DNA from: Oceanospirillaceae bacterium ASP10-02a
GTDB lineage: Bacteria; Pseudomonadota; Gammaproteobacteria; Pseudomonadales; Balneatricaceae
Assembly (NCBI GenBank): GCA_905182035.1
Contig: CAJIZL010000011.1
Span: 1 to 64,000 of the forward strand
DNA: 64,000 nucleotides
Direction: 5' to 3'
The notes under the pieces were generated by a model. That model was given only the letters and a program-made list of their open reading frames with translations, ran no database searches and had not been told where the DNA came from. This document shows positions 55,919 to 64,000 of this stretch, one piece after another; the first letter of the stretch is position 1, and each line of letters opens with the position of its first letter. A program made the translations under genes and the position numbers.

Positions 55919-57793
55919 ATGACTGCAAAAATCCATCAACTCAGCCCACGTTTGGCTAACCAAATTGCCGCTGGTGAAGTGGTAGAGCGCCCTGCTTCGG
56001 TGATAAAGGAGTTGCTGGAAAACTGCCTAGACGCAAAAGCTAGTAAAATTGATGTAGACGTTGAGCAGGGTGGCGTAAAACTTATGCGCGTGCGTGATAA
56101 TGGCACCGGAATTGGTGAACAAGACTTAGCGCTAGCCTTAAGCCGCCACGCGACCAGTAAAATCGCCAGCTTAGATGATTTGGAATCAGTGCAGAGCCTA
56201 GGTTTTCGTGGCGAAGCTCTGGCGAGTGTGAGTTCCGTATCGCGCTTAACGCTTACATCAAATACTGAGGGCCAAGAGAGTGCTTGGCAAGTAATGACGC
56301 AAGGCCGAGACATGGAAGCTCAATTACAGCCTGCTGCTCATCCTGTGGGTACCAGTGTTGAAGTGAGGGATTTGTTTTTTAATACTCCCGCTCGGCGTAA
56401 GTTTTTACGTACAGAAAAAACAGAATTTGGCCACGTAGAAGAAGTGATAAAACGCTTGGCCTTAAGCCGGTTTGATGTAGCTTTTAGCCTTAAACATAAT
56501 CAAAAAGTGATTCACAACTTGCGCCCAGCAGATACTCAAGCTGCCCAAGAAAAACGTGTAGCGAGTGTTTGTGGCCCTGCTTTTATGCAGCAAGCCTTGC
56601 ATATCGAAATGGAAGCGCCAGGGTTGAGGCTATGGGGATGGGTTGGCCTGCCGACCTTCTCTCGCAGCCAGATGGACCTTCAGTATTTTTTTGTTAATGG
56701 TCGAGTAGTGCGAGATAAGCTAGTAGGGCATGCCGTGCGTCAGGCTTATCGTGATGTGCTTTATCATGGGCGTCATCCGGCGTTTGTATTGTATTTAGAA
56801 CTAGAGCCTGCAAATGTCGATGTGAACGTTCACCCCACTAAAAACGAAGTGCGTTTTCGTGATGGCCGCTTAGTGCATGACTTTATCTTTCGTAGCCTGC
56901 ACAAAGCCTTGGCTCAAGTGCGGCCAGAAATACCTACAGGTGGTGGCATTGAACAGTTGGGCGTCATGCAGGGCCAGTCTCAGATGCAGCCTCAAGGGCT
57001 TGAAATGGGTGTATTTGCTGGCCAAACGCAAGTGGATTTGGGCCAAATTGCCGGTAATCCAACATCATCAACTATGCAGCAAATGCCTTGGCAGAGCGGA
57101 TCGTTAAACCAGCACTCACCGCATCAAATGCGGGAGCAGGCTAAAGTATATGCCAGTTTGCATGGCGATGCAGATCCATCAATGGGTTCTGCAACTGAGG
57201 CCGGGCAGGTGCCACCCTTGGGTTATGCCGTGGCGCAACTCCACGGTATCTATATCGTTTCTGAAAATGCCAAAGGCATGGTACTGGTGGATATGCATGC
57301 AGCCCATGAACGCATTGTTTACGAAAAAATGAAAACATCATGGGCAGAGCAAGGCATTAAAGCTCAGCCTCTGTTAGTGCCTATATCCATGGCTGTGAGT
57401 TCCCGTGAAGCGGATCAGGTTGAGACGCAGCAAGAATTATTTACTGAGCTAGGTTTTGTTATCGACAGGTCTGGCACGGAAAATTTAGTGGTGAGGCAAG
57501 TGCCTAGCTTGTTGCAACACGCCAACGTTGAACAATTAGTGCGAGATGTCCTAGCTGATGTAGTCACCTATGGCAGCAGTGACCGCATTAGGGCAGCTCA
57601 TAACGAACTGCTAGGCACTATGGCTTGCCACGGTGCGGTGAGGGCTAATAGAAGGCTAAATCATGTAGAAATGAACGCACTGTTACGGGACATGGAAATT
57701 ACCGAGCGCAGTGGGCAATGCAACCATGGTCGCCCTACATGGACGCAGCTGAGTTTGTCTGAACTAGATAAACTGTTTATGCGGGGGCAATGA
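55919..57793 (+). CDS. mutL: DNA mismatch repair protein MutL
   Basis: Coordinates mismatch repair after MutS. The GHKL ATPase domain is intact: [33 protein letters not shown] and [15 protein letters not shown] variable Gln/Met-rich linker covers about residues 335-430. The C-terminal domain has [12 protein letters not shown], equivalent to the endonuclease motif DQHAx2Ex4E, with [12 protein letters not shown] and CNHGRPTW, which E. coli MutL lacks. The 624 residues are typical of Pseudomonas-like MutL. miaA follows after three bases. Confidence 0.96.
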   Translation: MTAKIHQLSPRLANQIAAGEVVERPASVIKELLENCLDAKASKIDVDVEQGGVKLMRVRDNGTGIGEQDLALALSRHATSKIASLDDLESVQSLGFRGEALASVSSVSRLTLTSNTEGQESAWQVMTQGRDMEAQLQPAAHPVGTSVEVRDLFFNTPARRKFLRTEKTEFGHVEEVIKRLALSRFDVAFSLKHNQKVIHNLRPADTQAAQEKRVASVCGPAFMQQALHIEMEAPGLRLWGWVGLPTFSRSQMDLQYFFVNGRVVRDKLVGHAVRQAYRDVLYHGRHPAFVLYLELEPANVDVNVHPTKNEVRFRDGRLVHDFIFRSLHKALAQVRPEIPTGGGIEQLGVMQGQSQMQPQGLEMGVFAGQTQVDLGQIAGNPTSSTMQQMPWQSGSLNQHSPHQMREQAKVYASLHGDADPSMGSATEAGQVPPLGYAVAQLHGIYIVSENAKGMVLVDMHAAHERIVYEKMKTSWAEQGIKAQPLLVPISMAVSSREADQVETQQELFTELGFVIDRSGTENLVVRQVPSLLQHANVEQLVRDVLADVVTYGSSDRIRAAHNELLGTMACHGAVRANRRLNHVEMNALLRDMEITERSGQCNHGRPTWTQLSLSELDKLFMRGQ

Positions 57794-57796
57794 CAG

Positions 57797-58738
57797 GTGT
57801 GTCCTAGTCAGTTATCACCGGCCATTTTTCTTATGGGCCCAACTGCTGCAGGTAAAACAGATTTAGCTGTAGAGCTGGTGCAGCAACGAGCCTGTGAAAT
57901 TATTTCTGTAGATTCGGCGCAAATATATCAAGGCATGGATATCGGCAGTGCAAAACCAGATTCCTCCACCCTAGCCGCAGCACCTCATCATCTGATTGAT
58001 ATTTGTGATCCCCTTGAGGCTTATTCGGCAGCTCGGTTTCGCACTGATGCGTTAGCCCTTATGGCACAAATTACCGCTCGTGGTAAGGTGCCCCTGCTGG
58101 TGGGGGGCACCATGATGTACTATAAGGCGTTAGTGGATGGTTTAGCGCAATTGCCTATATCAGAGCCGGTTATACGCGGGCAGTTAGAGCAAGAAATACA
58201 AGACCACGGCCTAGGGGCAATGCATGTCCGTTTGTGTGAAATTGATCCAGTGGCTGGGGCGCGTATTAATGCTACTGATCCCCAGCGGATTACGCGGGCC
58301 ATGGAAGTGTTTTTGCTTAGTGGAGAAACCTTAACGGCCCATTGGTCTAGGCAAAAGCAGCAGTCCTTGCCATATCAAGTGACTTCAGTTGGCGTATGGC
58401 CGCCAGATCGAGCCTTGTTACACCAGCGCATAGAGCAGCGTTATGAAATAATGTTGCAGCAAGGTTTTAAGCACGAAGTGAAGTCTTTAATGGCCCGTGG
58501 AGACCTGCATTTAGATCTGCCCTCCATGCGTTGTGTAGGGTATCGTCAGATGTGGCAACACTTGGCTGGCGAATACGACTACGCAATGATGCAATACAAG
58601 GGCATTGTGGCAACTCGGCAATTAGCTAAAAGACAGTTGACTTGGCTGCGCAGTTGGCCAGAATTACAGATGTTTGATAGTTTAGATACAAAATTAGCAT
58701 TCAAAGTTTTGCAAATATTCGATAGAATAGGGTTTTAG
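57797..58738 (+). CDS. miaA: tRNA dimethylallyltransferase
   Basis: Adds the isopentenyl group to A37 of tRNAs reading UNN codons. The P-loop is FLMGPTAAGKTDLA, followed by EIISVDSAQIYQGMDIGSAKP, PHHLIDICDPLEAYSAARF, PLLVGGTMMYYKAL and the C-terminal YRQMWQHLAGEYD...GIVATRQLAKRQLTWLR. The start is GTG at 57797, three bases after mutL. The 313 residues match E. coli (316). Order and spacing are those of the classic mutL-miaA-hfq cluster. Confidence 0.96.
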   Translation: MCPSQLSPAIFLMGPTAAGKTDLAVELVQQRACEIISVDSAQIYQGMDIGSAKPDSSTLAAAPHHLIDICDPLEAYSAARFRTDALALMAQITARGKVPLLVGGTMMYYKALVDGLAQLPISEPVIRGQLEQEIQDHGLGAMHVRLCEIDPVAGARINATDPQRITRAMEVFLLSGETLTAHWSRQKQQSLPYQVTSVGVWPPDRALLHQRIEQRYEIMLQQGFKHEVKSLMARGDLHLDLPSMRCVGYRQMWQHLAGEYDYAMMQYKGIVATRQLAKRQLTWLRSWPELQMFDSLDTKLAFKVLQIFDRIGF

Positions 58739-58838
58739 CGTAAAGGCTGCGTAAAACGACTTGCATCTGTTGGTACATTTACGCATCATAATTCTCGAAC
58801 TTTACCCTAAAGTTATATTAATGTTACAAGGAGCTACC

Positions 58839-59072
58839 ATGTCAAAAGGGCAAACCCTACAAGACCCTTACTTGAACGTATTACGCAAGGAGCGAGTGCC
58901 GGTTTCTATTTTTTTGGTAAACGGTATTAAATTACAGGGCCAGATTGAGTCTTTCGATCAATTTGTAATCCTGCTGAAAAATACCGTTTCCCAAATGGTA
59001 TATAAACATGCCATTTCAACTGTAGTGCCGTCTCGCCCAGTTAAAATGCCAGCTGAAGACGAACTAGATTAA
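58839..59072 (+). CDS. hfq: RNA-binding protein Hfq
   Basis: Hexameric Sm-like RNA chaperone for small RNAs. The 77-residue product starts [20 protein letters not shown] and contains both Sm motifs ([25 protein letters not shown] is the first region; [17 protein letters not shown] the second, with YKHA of the proximal RNA site). The C-terminal tail is very short. AAGGAG precedes the ATG at 58839; an open frame from 58761 is not used. Confidence 0.97.
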   Translation: MSKGQTLQDPYLNVLRKERVPVSIFLVNGIKLQGQIESFDQFVILLKNTVSQMVYKHAISTVVPSRPVKMPAEDELD

Positions 59073-59098
59073 TTTTGTTGGCTTTTTTGAAACCCCGA

Positions 59099-59122
59099 CG
59101 AGCACCTAAGGGTGCTCGCTTT
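59099..59122 (+). terminator. Hairpin between hfq and hflX
   Basis: A perfect eight-base-pair stem, CGAGCACC-TAAG-GGTGCTCG (59099-59118), followed by CTTTGATTT. The T run is interrupted, so it is probably a partial terminator or attenuator lowering hflX relative to hfq, or an RNA-processing hairpin. Confidence 0.5.
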
Positions 59123-59138
59123 GATTTAGGTTATTGTT

Positions 59139-60449
59139 TTGTTTTTTGAACGTCACCAATCAGGCGAACGTGCGATCCTTGTCCATCTTGAAATGGGCCA
59201 AGAGGGTGAGCGTGAAGATGCCAATGAATTAAAAGAGCTGGTTTATTCAGCTGGTGCAGATCCCCTAGAAACAATAGGTGGCTCACGCGCAACTCCTCAT
59301 CCAAAAACCTATGCTGGTTCTGGTAAAGTAGAAGAGATTAAGCTGGCCGTGGAACAACACGAAGCTGAAATTGTAATCTTTAACCATGCTTTAAGCCCTG
59401 GTCAAGAAAGAAATTTAGAGCTTGAACTGCAGTGCCGAGTGTTAGACCGCACAGGTTTGATTCTTGATATTTTCGCCCAGCGTGCCCGTACCCATGAGGG
59501 TAAGTTGCAAGTTGAGTTGGCTCAGCTAGAGCATATGTCTACTCGCTTGGTTCGAGGCTGGACCCACTTGGAGCGTCAAAAAGGTGGTATTGGTCTGCGT
59601 GGTCCAGGTGAAACCCAGTTAGAAACTGACCGTCGTTTACTGCGTGTGCGTATCAATACCATATTAAAGCGCTTAGGTAAGGTGCGTAAGCAACGTGAGC
59701 AAGGGCGTCGTGCTCGTCGCCGTGCAGAGGTGCCTACCATTTCTTTGGTGGGCTACACTAACGCTGGTAAGTCCAGTTTGTTTAATCGAATTACCATTGC
59801 CGATGTGTATGCTGCAGACCAATTATTTGCCACCTTGGATCCAACCTTTAGACGCCTTGAAATTAAAGATGTTGGCCCCACTATATTGGTAGACACGGTA
59901 GGTTTTATTCGTCACTTACCCCATAAGCTTGTAGATGCCTTTCGTGCTACGCTACAAGAAACGGCGGAAGCAACGTTATTACTTCACTTGATTGATGCAA
60001 ATGATGAAAAACGTGACGATAACATAGAAGAAGTTGAATCGGTGCTGGAAGAAATTGGCGCCGATGATTTACCCCATTTATTGGTGTACAACAAGATTGA
60101 TATGTTAGAAGATTGCCCCCCACGTATTGACCGTGATGGTTATGGTGTGCCAAGAAGGGTTTGGTTAAGTGCTCTAACGGGTGAGGGTGTAGACCTTCTG
60201 GTGCAAGCCATTAGTGAGCGCTTAGGTGGTGAAATTTTTGCTCAACAACTTGTGCTGGAACCTCAGTATGGTAATTTGAGAGCTCAGCTTTATGCCTTAG
60301 ACGCCGTAGAAAAAGAAGGTATTAACGATCAAGGCCACATGGTGTTGAACGTGCGCTTACAAAAGCGAGATTTTTTACAAACATTGAGTCGTATAGGAAT
60401 GGATGCAACGCCTTTTGTAGGCAAACCAGCCAACCCATGGGACTCATAA
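59139..60449 (+). CDS. hflX: Ribosome-splitting GTPase HflX
   Basis: Stress-linked GTPase that separates stalled ribosomes. The 436 residues open FFERHQSGERAILVHLEM, with the HflX domain (TGLILDIFAQRARTHEGKLQVELAQL, GGIGLRGPGETQLETDRR) and the GTPase domain (VGYTNAGKSSLFN, DTVGFIRHLP, NKIDML). The start is TTG at 59139, with TTAGG eight bases upstream; alignment with E. coli HflX supports it because the conserved sequence begins at the next codons. Confidence 0.96.
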   Translation: MFFERHQSGERAILVHLEMGQEGEREDANELKELVYSAGADPLETIGGSRATPHPKTYAGSGKVEEIKLAVEQHEAEIVIFNHALSPGQERNLELELQCRVLDRTGLILDIFAQRARTHEGKLQVELAQLEHMSTRLVRGWTHLERQKGGIGLRGPGETQLETDRRLLRVRINTILKRLGKVRKQREQGRRARRRAEVPTISLVGYTNAGKSSLFNRITIADVYAADQLFATLDPTFRRLEIKDVGPTILVDTVGFIRHLPHKLVDAFRATLQETAEATLLLHLIDANDEKRDDNIEEVESVLEEIGADDLPHLLVYNKIDMLEDCPPRIDRDGYGVPRRVWLSALTGEGVDLLVQAISERLGGEIFAQQLVLEPQYGNLRAQLYALDAVEKEGINDQGHMVLNVRLQKRDFLQTLSRIGMDATPFVGKPANPWDS

Positions 60450-60482
60450 CCATTTAATAACTGCAATAATCAGGAGAAGATT

Positions 60483-61661
60483 ATGGCCTGGAATGAACCG
60501 GGTAATAACGGTAAAGACCAAGATCCATGGGGCGGCAATCGTCGTCCAAATGGACAAGATCAGGGGCCACCTGATCTAGATGAAGCGTTAGGTAAGCTTA
60601 TTGAGAAATTCAATGGCTTATTTGGTGGTTCTGGTAATAAAGAGACCTCTGGTTCAGGTGGTGGTAATACCCCAACTTCTACAGGTAAAATTATTGGTTT
60701 TGGTGCCGTAATTATTATAGTTTTATGGGCAGGTATGGGTTTCTATACCGTAGACCAACAAGAGCGTGCAGTGATTTTGCGCCTCGGCAAGTTCAGTGAA
60801 ACTGTACAGCCTGGCTTGCATTGGAATCCACCGTTGGTTGATCTTGTCACTAAAGTTAATGTCACGGCTGTTCGTAACGTTGAACATCGTGCCTTAATGC
60901 TTACAGAAGATGAAAACATCGTTGAAGTGGGTTTATCGGTTCAATACGTTGTGTCTAGTCCTAAAGATTTCTTGTTAGAAGTTAGAGATCCAGAAAATAG
61001 CTTATTACAAGCTACGCAAAGTGCCTTGCGTCATGTTGTAGGCGGTTCGGAAATGCACTCTGTGCTGACCGAAGGCCGTGCCCTTCTGGCTTTAGATATT
61101 GAAAGCCGATTGCAGGCCTTATTGAATGACTACCAGACTGGCTTAGAAGTCATTAAAGTAAACATAGAAAATACGGCAGCACCTTCGCAAGTGCAGGATG
61201 CGTTTGATGACGTGATAAAGGCTCGTGAAGATGAGCAGCGAGTTAAAAACGAGGCCCAAGCCTATGCCAACGGTATCGTGCCAGAATCTCGTGGTCGTGC
61301 ACAGCGTGTGAGCGAAGAGGCCCAAGCCTACCGTGAGCAGGTGGTTGCCCGCGCAGAAGGTGAAGCAACTCGTTTTACTAAATTACTAACGGAATACCGG
61401 AAGGCTCCAGAAGTAACACGTGAGCGCCTTTATATTGTTGCCATGGAAGATGTACTTTCCAATGCTTCTAAGGTCATGGTAGACGTTAAGGGTGGCAATA
61501 ACATGATGGTGTTACCCCTAGACCAAATCATGCAGAACCAATCTTTGCGTGCAGCAACGGGTGCTGGTGGTAAAATGTCTTCCAGTATGGTGGATGAAAT
61601 TACTAACCGTGTAATTCAACAGCTAACTCAAGGCGGTTCATCTTCAAGGGAGTCTCGTTAA
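60483..61661 (+). CDS. hflK: FtsH protease modulator HflK
   Basis: Membrane protein that with HflC forms the cage around FtsH. The 392 residues start with a Gly/Asn/Asp-rich cytoplasmic region (MAWNEPGNNGKDQDPWGG), one transmembrane segment near residues 72-92 (IIGFGAVIIIVLWAGMGFYT), and a band-7/SPFH domain (VDQQERAVILRLGKF) with the HflK-specific EHRALMLTEDENIVEV. AGGAGAAG precedes the ATG. The stop is one base from hflC. Confidence 0.96.
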   Translation: MAWNEPGNNGKDQDPWGGNRRPNGQDQGPPDLDEALGKLIEKFNGLFGGSGNKETSGSGGGNTPTSTGKIIGFGAVIIIVLWAGMGFYTVDQQERAVILRLGKFSETVQPGLHWNPPLVDLVTKVNVTAVRNVEHRALMLTEDENIVEVGLSVQYVVSSPKDFLLEVRDPENSLLQATQSALRHVVGGSEMHSVLTEGRALLALDIESRLQALLNDYQTGLEVIKVNIENTAAPSQVQDAFDDVIKAREDEQRVKNEAQAYANGIVPESRGRAQRVSEEAQAYREQVVARAEGEATRFTKLLTEYRKAPEVTRERLYIVAMEDVLSNASKVMVDVKGGNNMMVLPLDQIMQNQSLRAATGAGGKMSSSMVDEITNRVIQQLTQGGSSSRESR

Positions 61662-61662
61662 C

Positions 61663-62535
61663 ATGGCTACTCGTACTTTAGTGACCTTAATTGGCTTATT
61701 TGTGGCACTTCTTGTCGCCTCTTCTACACTGTTTGTAGTAAAGGAAACAGAACGCGCAATTATGCTTCAGTTTGGTGAGGTGGTGCAGTTTGATATCCAG
61801 CCTGGCCTACATGTGAAAGTTCCATTCGTGAACACTGTGCGTATATTTGATGCTCGCGTGCTTACTTTGGATGCTCGTCCACAACGTTACTTAACGCTAG
61901 AAAAGAAAGCTTTGATTGTTGATTCTTTCGTCAAGTGGCGTATTCACAACGTGGCTGACTTCTATACTGCAACTTCTGGTGATGAATTTACCGCTGCTAA
62001 GTTGTTAGCGTCTCGTGTAGATACCGGTTTGCGTAACCAGTTTGGCGAACGCACCTTAACGGAAGTAGTTTCCGGTGAGCGTGATGAGCTAATGGCTGAA
62101 CTACGTGAAGAGCTTAACGAAGTAGTTAAGACAGATATGGGCATCGAGGTGGTTGACGTGCGCGTGAAGCGTATCGATTTACCCCAGGAAGTAAGTGAAT
62201 CTGTTTACGGTCGCATGCGCACAGAGCGTGAGCGTGAAGCCCGTGAACTGCGTTCTAAGGGTAAGGAACTGGCCGAAGGTATTCGTGCCGATGCAGATCG
62301 CCAAGAAACGGTCATCGAAGCGAATGCCTACCGTGAGTCAGAGCTTATTCGTGGTGATGGTGATGCCATTGCAGCAGCAACCTACGCTGCAGCCTTCAAC
62401 AAAGATCCAGAGTTCTATAGTTTTTACCGTAGTTTAGATGCTTACCGTAAAACCTTTGGTGCTGGTGGTGACGTGATGCTGATCGAGCCTGATAGTGAGT
62501 TCTTTAAGTACATGAACCAGTCTACTCTGAAGTAA
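61663..62535 (+). CDS. hflC: FtsH protease modulator HflC
   Basis: Partner of HflK in the FtsH-regulating complex. One N-terminal transmembrane segment (LVTLIGLFVALLVASSTLFVV) is followed by the SPFH domain (ERAIMLQFGEVVQFDIQPGLH) and a long helical region (GRMRTEREREARELRSKGKE). The 290 residues match the family. It directly follows hflK and is closed by a terminator at 62564. Confidence 0.97.
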   Translation: MATRTLVTLIGLFVALLVASSTLFVVKETERAIMLQFGEVVQFDIQPGLHVKVPFVNTVRIFDARVLTLDARPQRYLTLEKKALIVDSFVKWRIHNVADFYTATSGDEFTAAKLLASRVDTGLRNQFGERTLTEVVSGERDELMAELREELNEVVKTDMGIEVVDVRVKRIDLPQEVSESVYGRMRTEREREARELRSKGKELAEGIRADADRQETVIEANAYRESELIRGDGDAIAAATYAAAFNKDPEFYSFYRSLDAYRKTFGAGGDVMLIEPDSEFFKYMNQSTLK

Positions 62536-62563
62536 GCCTTCGGCTTGCTTTTAGCAAGACATT

Positions 62564-62588
62564 AAAAGGGCCTTTCGAGGTCCTTTTT
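62564..62588 (+). terminator. Rho-independent terminator after hflC
   Basis: A ten-base-pair stem, AAAAGGGCCT with AGGTCCTTTT (one G-T pair), around a stable TTCG tetraloop, ending in T residues. Two small hairpins lie between it and the stop (62534-62546 and 62544-62558). It ends the tsaE-to-hflC cluster. Confidence 0.88.
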
Positions 62589-62614
62589 AGTGGCTGCTTT
62601 TTAAGCCTGAAAGG

Positions 62615-62643
62615 TGGTCATTTGTGGCTAAAAGAAGTACAAT
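62615..62643 (+). promoter_or_regulatory. Promoter upstream of the DUF2065-hisZ leader
   Basis: TGGTCA (62615-62620) and TACAAT (62638-62643) are 17 bases apart. The predicted start, near 62650, falls on the first base of the terminator hairpin described next. Confidence 0.5.
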
Positions 62644-62649
62644 TGTGTA

Positions 62650-62696
62650 ACCGAGAAGTAGGGTCCGAGATGGGCCGTATGATGCTCGGTTTTTTT
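62650..62696 (+). terminator. Terminator-like leader hairpin ahead of DUF2065
   Basis: ACCGAG (62650-62655) pairs with CTCGGT (62685-62690); an upper stem GGTCC (62662-62666) with GGGCC (62672-62676) closes a five-base loop. Seven T residues follow (62690-62696). It sits 25 bases before the DUF2065 ATG, and directly after a promoter-like sequence. It may be an attenuator of the DUF2065-hisZ unit, a second terminator for hflC read-through, or a tiny RNA. Confidence 0.7.
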
Positions 62697-62721
62697 GTGT
62701 TTGAAGCATTAGTAAAGAACC

Positions 62722-62916
62722 ATGAATGAATTGACCCAACACCTACTGGTGGCTTTTTGCTTGATGCTGATAATAGAAGGTATTTTGCCTTTTTTATACC
62801 CACAAAGGTGGCGTCAATTAGTGGTTCAGCTAGCACAGATAAGTGACCGCAATATGCGACTGTTAGGTTTGGGAAGTATGCTTTTAGGGCTTACCTTACT
62901 GCTTTTAGTGCGTTGA
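62722..62916 (+). CDS. DUF2065 family membrane protein (YjeT-like)
   Basis: A 64-residue inner-membrane protein of unknown function with two hydrophobic segments (LLVAFCLMLIIEGILPFLY and LGLGSMLLGLTLLLLV) separated by a polar turn with PQRWRQL. This is the DUF2065/YjeT pattern, and YjeT also lies after hflC in E. coli. It is probably cotranscribed with hisZ, which begins 33 bases later. Confidence 0.88.
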   Translation: MNELTQHLLVAFCLMLIIEGILPFLYPQRWRQLVVQLAQISDRNMRLLGLGSMLLGLTLLLLVR

Positions 62917-62949
62917 TTTAATGCAATTGTTTGGGAAACAGGAACTCAC

Positions 62950-64000
62950 ATGAGTCGTGCAAATCGCTGGTTATTGCCAGATGGCGTAAAAGAAGTATTG
63001 CCCCCGGAAGCTGCCCGTATAGAAGACCTGCGCCGCACCGTGGTCGACCTATACCAAGCATGGGGTTACGACCTAGTTATGCCGCCACTCATTGAATACA
63101 TTGATTCATTGTTGATTGGTACTGGTGATGACTTAGATTTAGCCACCTTTAAGGTGATTGATCAAAAAACTGGCCGTACCATGGGTATTCGCGCAGACAT
63201 TACGCCTCAAGTTGCCCGTATTGATGCCCACAGTATTGACTGTGATGGTATCAACCGCCTGTGTTACTCCAATACTGTATTGCACACAAGCGCTGCCAAC
63301 CCCTTAGCCTCTCGCAGCCCGTTACAAGTGGGCGCAGAACTATATGGTCACGCTGGCATTGATAGTGACCTTGAGGTCATTAGTTTGATGTTAGAAACAC
63401 TCGCCAGGATAGGCATCAAACATCCCATTACCTTAGACTTGGGCCACGTGGGTATCTACCGTGGCTTGATTGATGCTATCGGCTTAGCTGATGATGATGA
63501 AAGAGAATTGTTTAATCTGCTGCAAAGTAAAGCAGTAGCCGATATAGATGTCCTGGTGTCAGCTATGGATTTGACGGATGAGGCGAAAACTATACTGTCA
63601 CAGCTGCCCCGGTTATACGGTGAGACTTCGGTTTTACATCAGGCCGAACAAATATTTGGTAATGTGTCTGCAGAAGTCTCTACAGCCATTGTCTACTTAC
63701 GTGAGTTGTCAGAGGCAGTTAGCACGCGCTTCCCTCAGGTGACCTTGTACTTTGATTTAGCCGAACTACGTGGTTATGAGTACCATACTGGAGTGGTTTT
63801 TGCCGCCCTCACACCAGCTTTTGGCCAAGCCATTGCTAAGGGTGGTCGTTATGATGATATTGGCAAGGTGTTTGGCCGGGCACGGCCTGCAACTGGATTT
63901 AGTGCCGACTTAAAGGTGTTGTCGGAACTGTCTGAGGTGCCTTTGGTGCAGGCTGACACCATTGCAATGCCAGCAGAAGTAGGTTTGAGTAGTGCACAGC
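62950..64000 (+). CDS. hisZ: ATP phosphoribosyltransferase regulatory subunit (3' end missing)
   Basis: HisS-like regulatory subunit that works with the short HisG in the first step of histidine synthesis. The frame runs from the ATG at 62950 to the end of the window without a stop (350 codons; the family is about 395). It starts MSRANRWLLPDGVKEVLPPEA, with the class II core TFKVIDQKTGRTMGIRADITPQVARI and, later, LRGYEYHTGVVFAAL and AKGGRYDDIGKVFGR. AGGAACTCAC precedes the ATG. Its position after hflK-hflC-DUF2065 is common in Pseudomonas-like genomes, where purA follows. Confidence 0.96.
   Translation, partial: MSRANRWLLPDGVKEVLPPEAARIEDLRRTVVDLYQAWGYDLVMPPLIEYIDSLLIGTGDDLDLATFKVIDQKTGRTMGIRADITPQVARIDAHSIDCDGINRLCYSNTVLHTSAANPLASRSPLQVGAELYGHAGIDSDLEVISLMLETLARIGIKHPITLDLGHVGIYRGLIDAIGLADDDERELFNLLQSKAVADIDVLVSAMDLTDEAKTILSQLPRLYGETSVLHQAEQIFGNVSAEVSTAIVYLRELSEAVSTRFPQVTLYFDLAELRGYEYHTGVVFAALTPAFGQAIAKGGRYDDIGKVFGRARPATGFSADLKVLSELSEVPLVQADTIAMPAEVGLSSAQ

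Noticed and set aside
1..64000. tRNA, rRNA, CRISPR, insertion sequence or prophage genes
   Set aside because: None was recognised anywhere in the window on either strand; all long frames belong to housekeeping genes.

Overview
The window is a chromosomal segment of a gammaproteobacterium. Protein resemblances (RpoA, DegP/MucD, YgfZ, EpmA, DUF3461 and others) and gene order point to a free-living marine relative of the Oceanospirillales/Pseudomonadales. By eye the base composition is moderate (mid-40s % GC). I see no prophage, insertion sequence, CRISPR array, tRNA or rRNA. Almost every gene is a recognisable housekeeping gene, so the interest lies in unusual architectures and small intergenic elements.

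Layout. 1-2461: end of the alpha ribosomal operon (rpsK-rpsD-rpoA-rplQ) with its terminator. 2564-6231: divergent uvrA and ssb. 6290-9177: an MFS transporter convergent with a flavodoxin/CoA-transferase pair. 9178-9495: a gap with short repeats and a candidate small RNA. 9496-13322: cobalamin salvage and lower-loop assembly (cobO, then cobU-cobT-cobC-cobS). 13449-16454: metF, the preQ0 operon queC-queE-queD and a CoA-binding protein. 16574-18178: RIO kinase and acetyltransferase. 18391-22241: prfB (with its programmed frameshift), lysS, ung and an unknown small membrane protein. 22254-25581: ygfZ, sdhE, ygfX and nadB.

25793-29439 is a sigma-E envelope stress operon: rpoE, an anti-sigma factor fused to an RseB C-terminal domain, rseC, and a DegP-type protease. 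29457-40535 is a central carbon block: pyk and gap leftward, edd-glk-pgi rightward, zwf-pgl-eda leftward, then hexR. Together they encode the Entner-Doudoroff route from glucose to pyruvate, and similar palindromes in the promoter gaps suggest HexR control. A frameshifted small lipoprotein gene follows hexR.

40809-49092: DUF3461, parC, a membrane protein with a cyclase-like C-terminus, serB, and the EF-P module (epmB, efp, epmA). 49105-53878: psd, rsgA, orn, nudC and queG. 54026-62535: the classic tsaE-amiB-mutL-miaA-hfq-hflX-hflK-hflC cluster. 62650-64000: a possible attenuated leader, a DUF2065 gene and the start of hisZ, which runs off the window.

Functional links: queC/E/D make preQ0 and queG performs the last step of queuosine synthesis; cobU/T/S/C with cobO salvage corrinoids to adenosylcobalamin; epmA/epmB modify EF-P; tsaE and miaA both modify tRNA; hflK/hflC regulate FtsH. 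Regulatory and non-coding calls rest on visual motif reading only.
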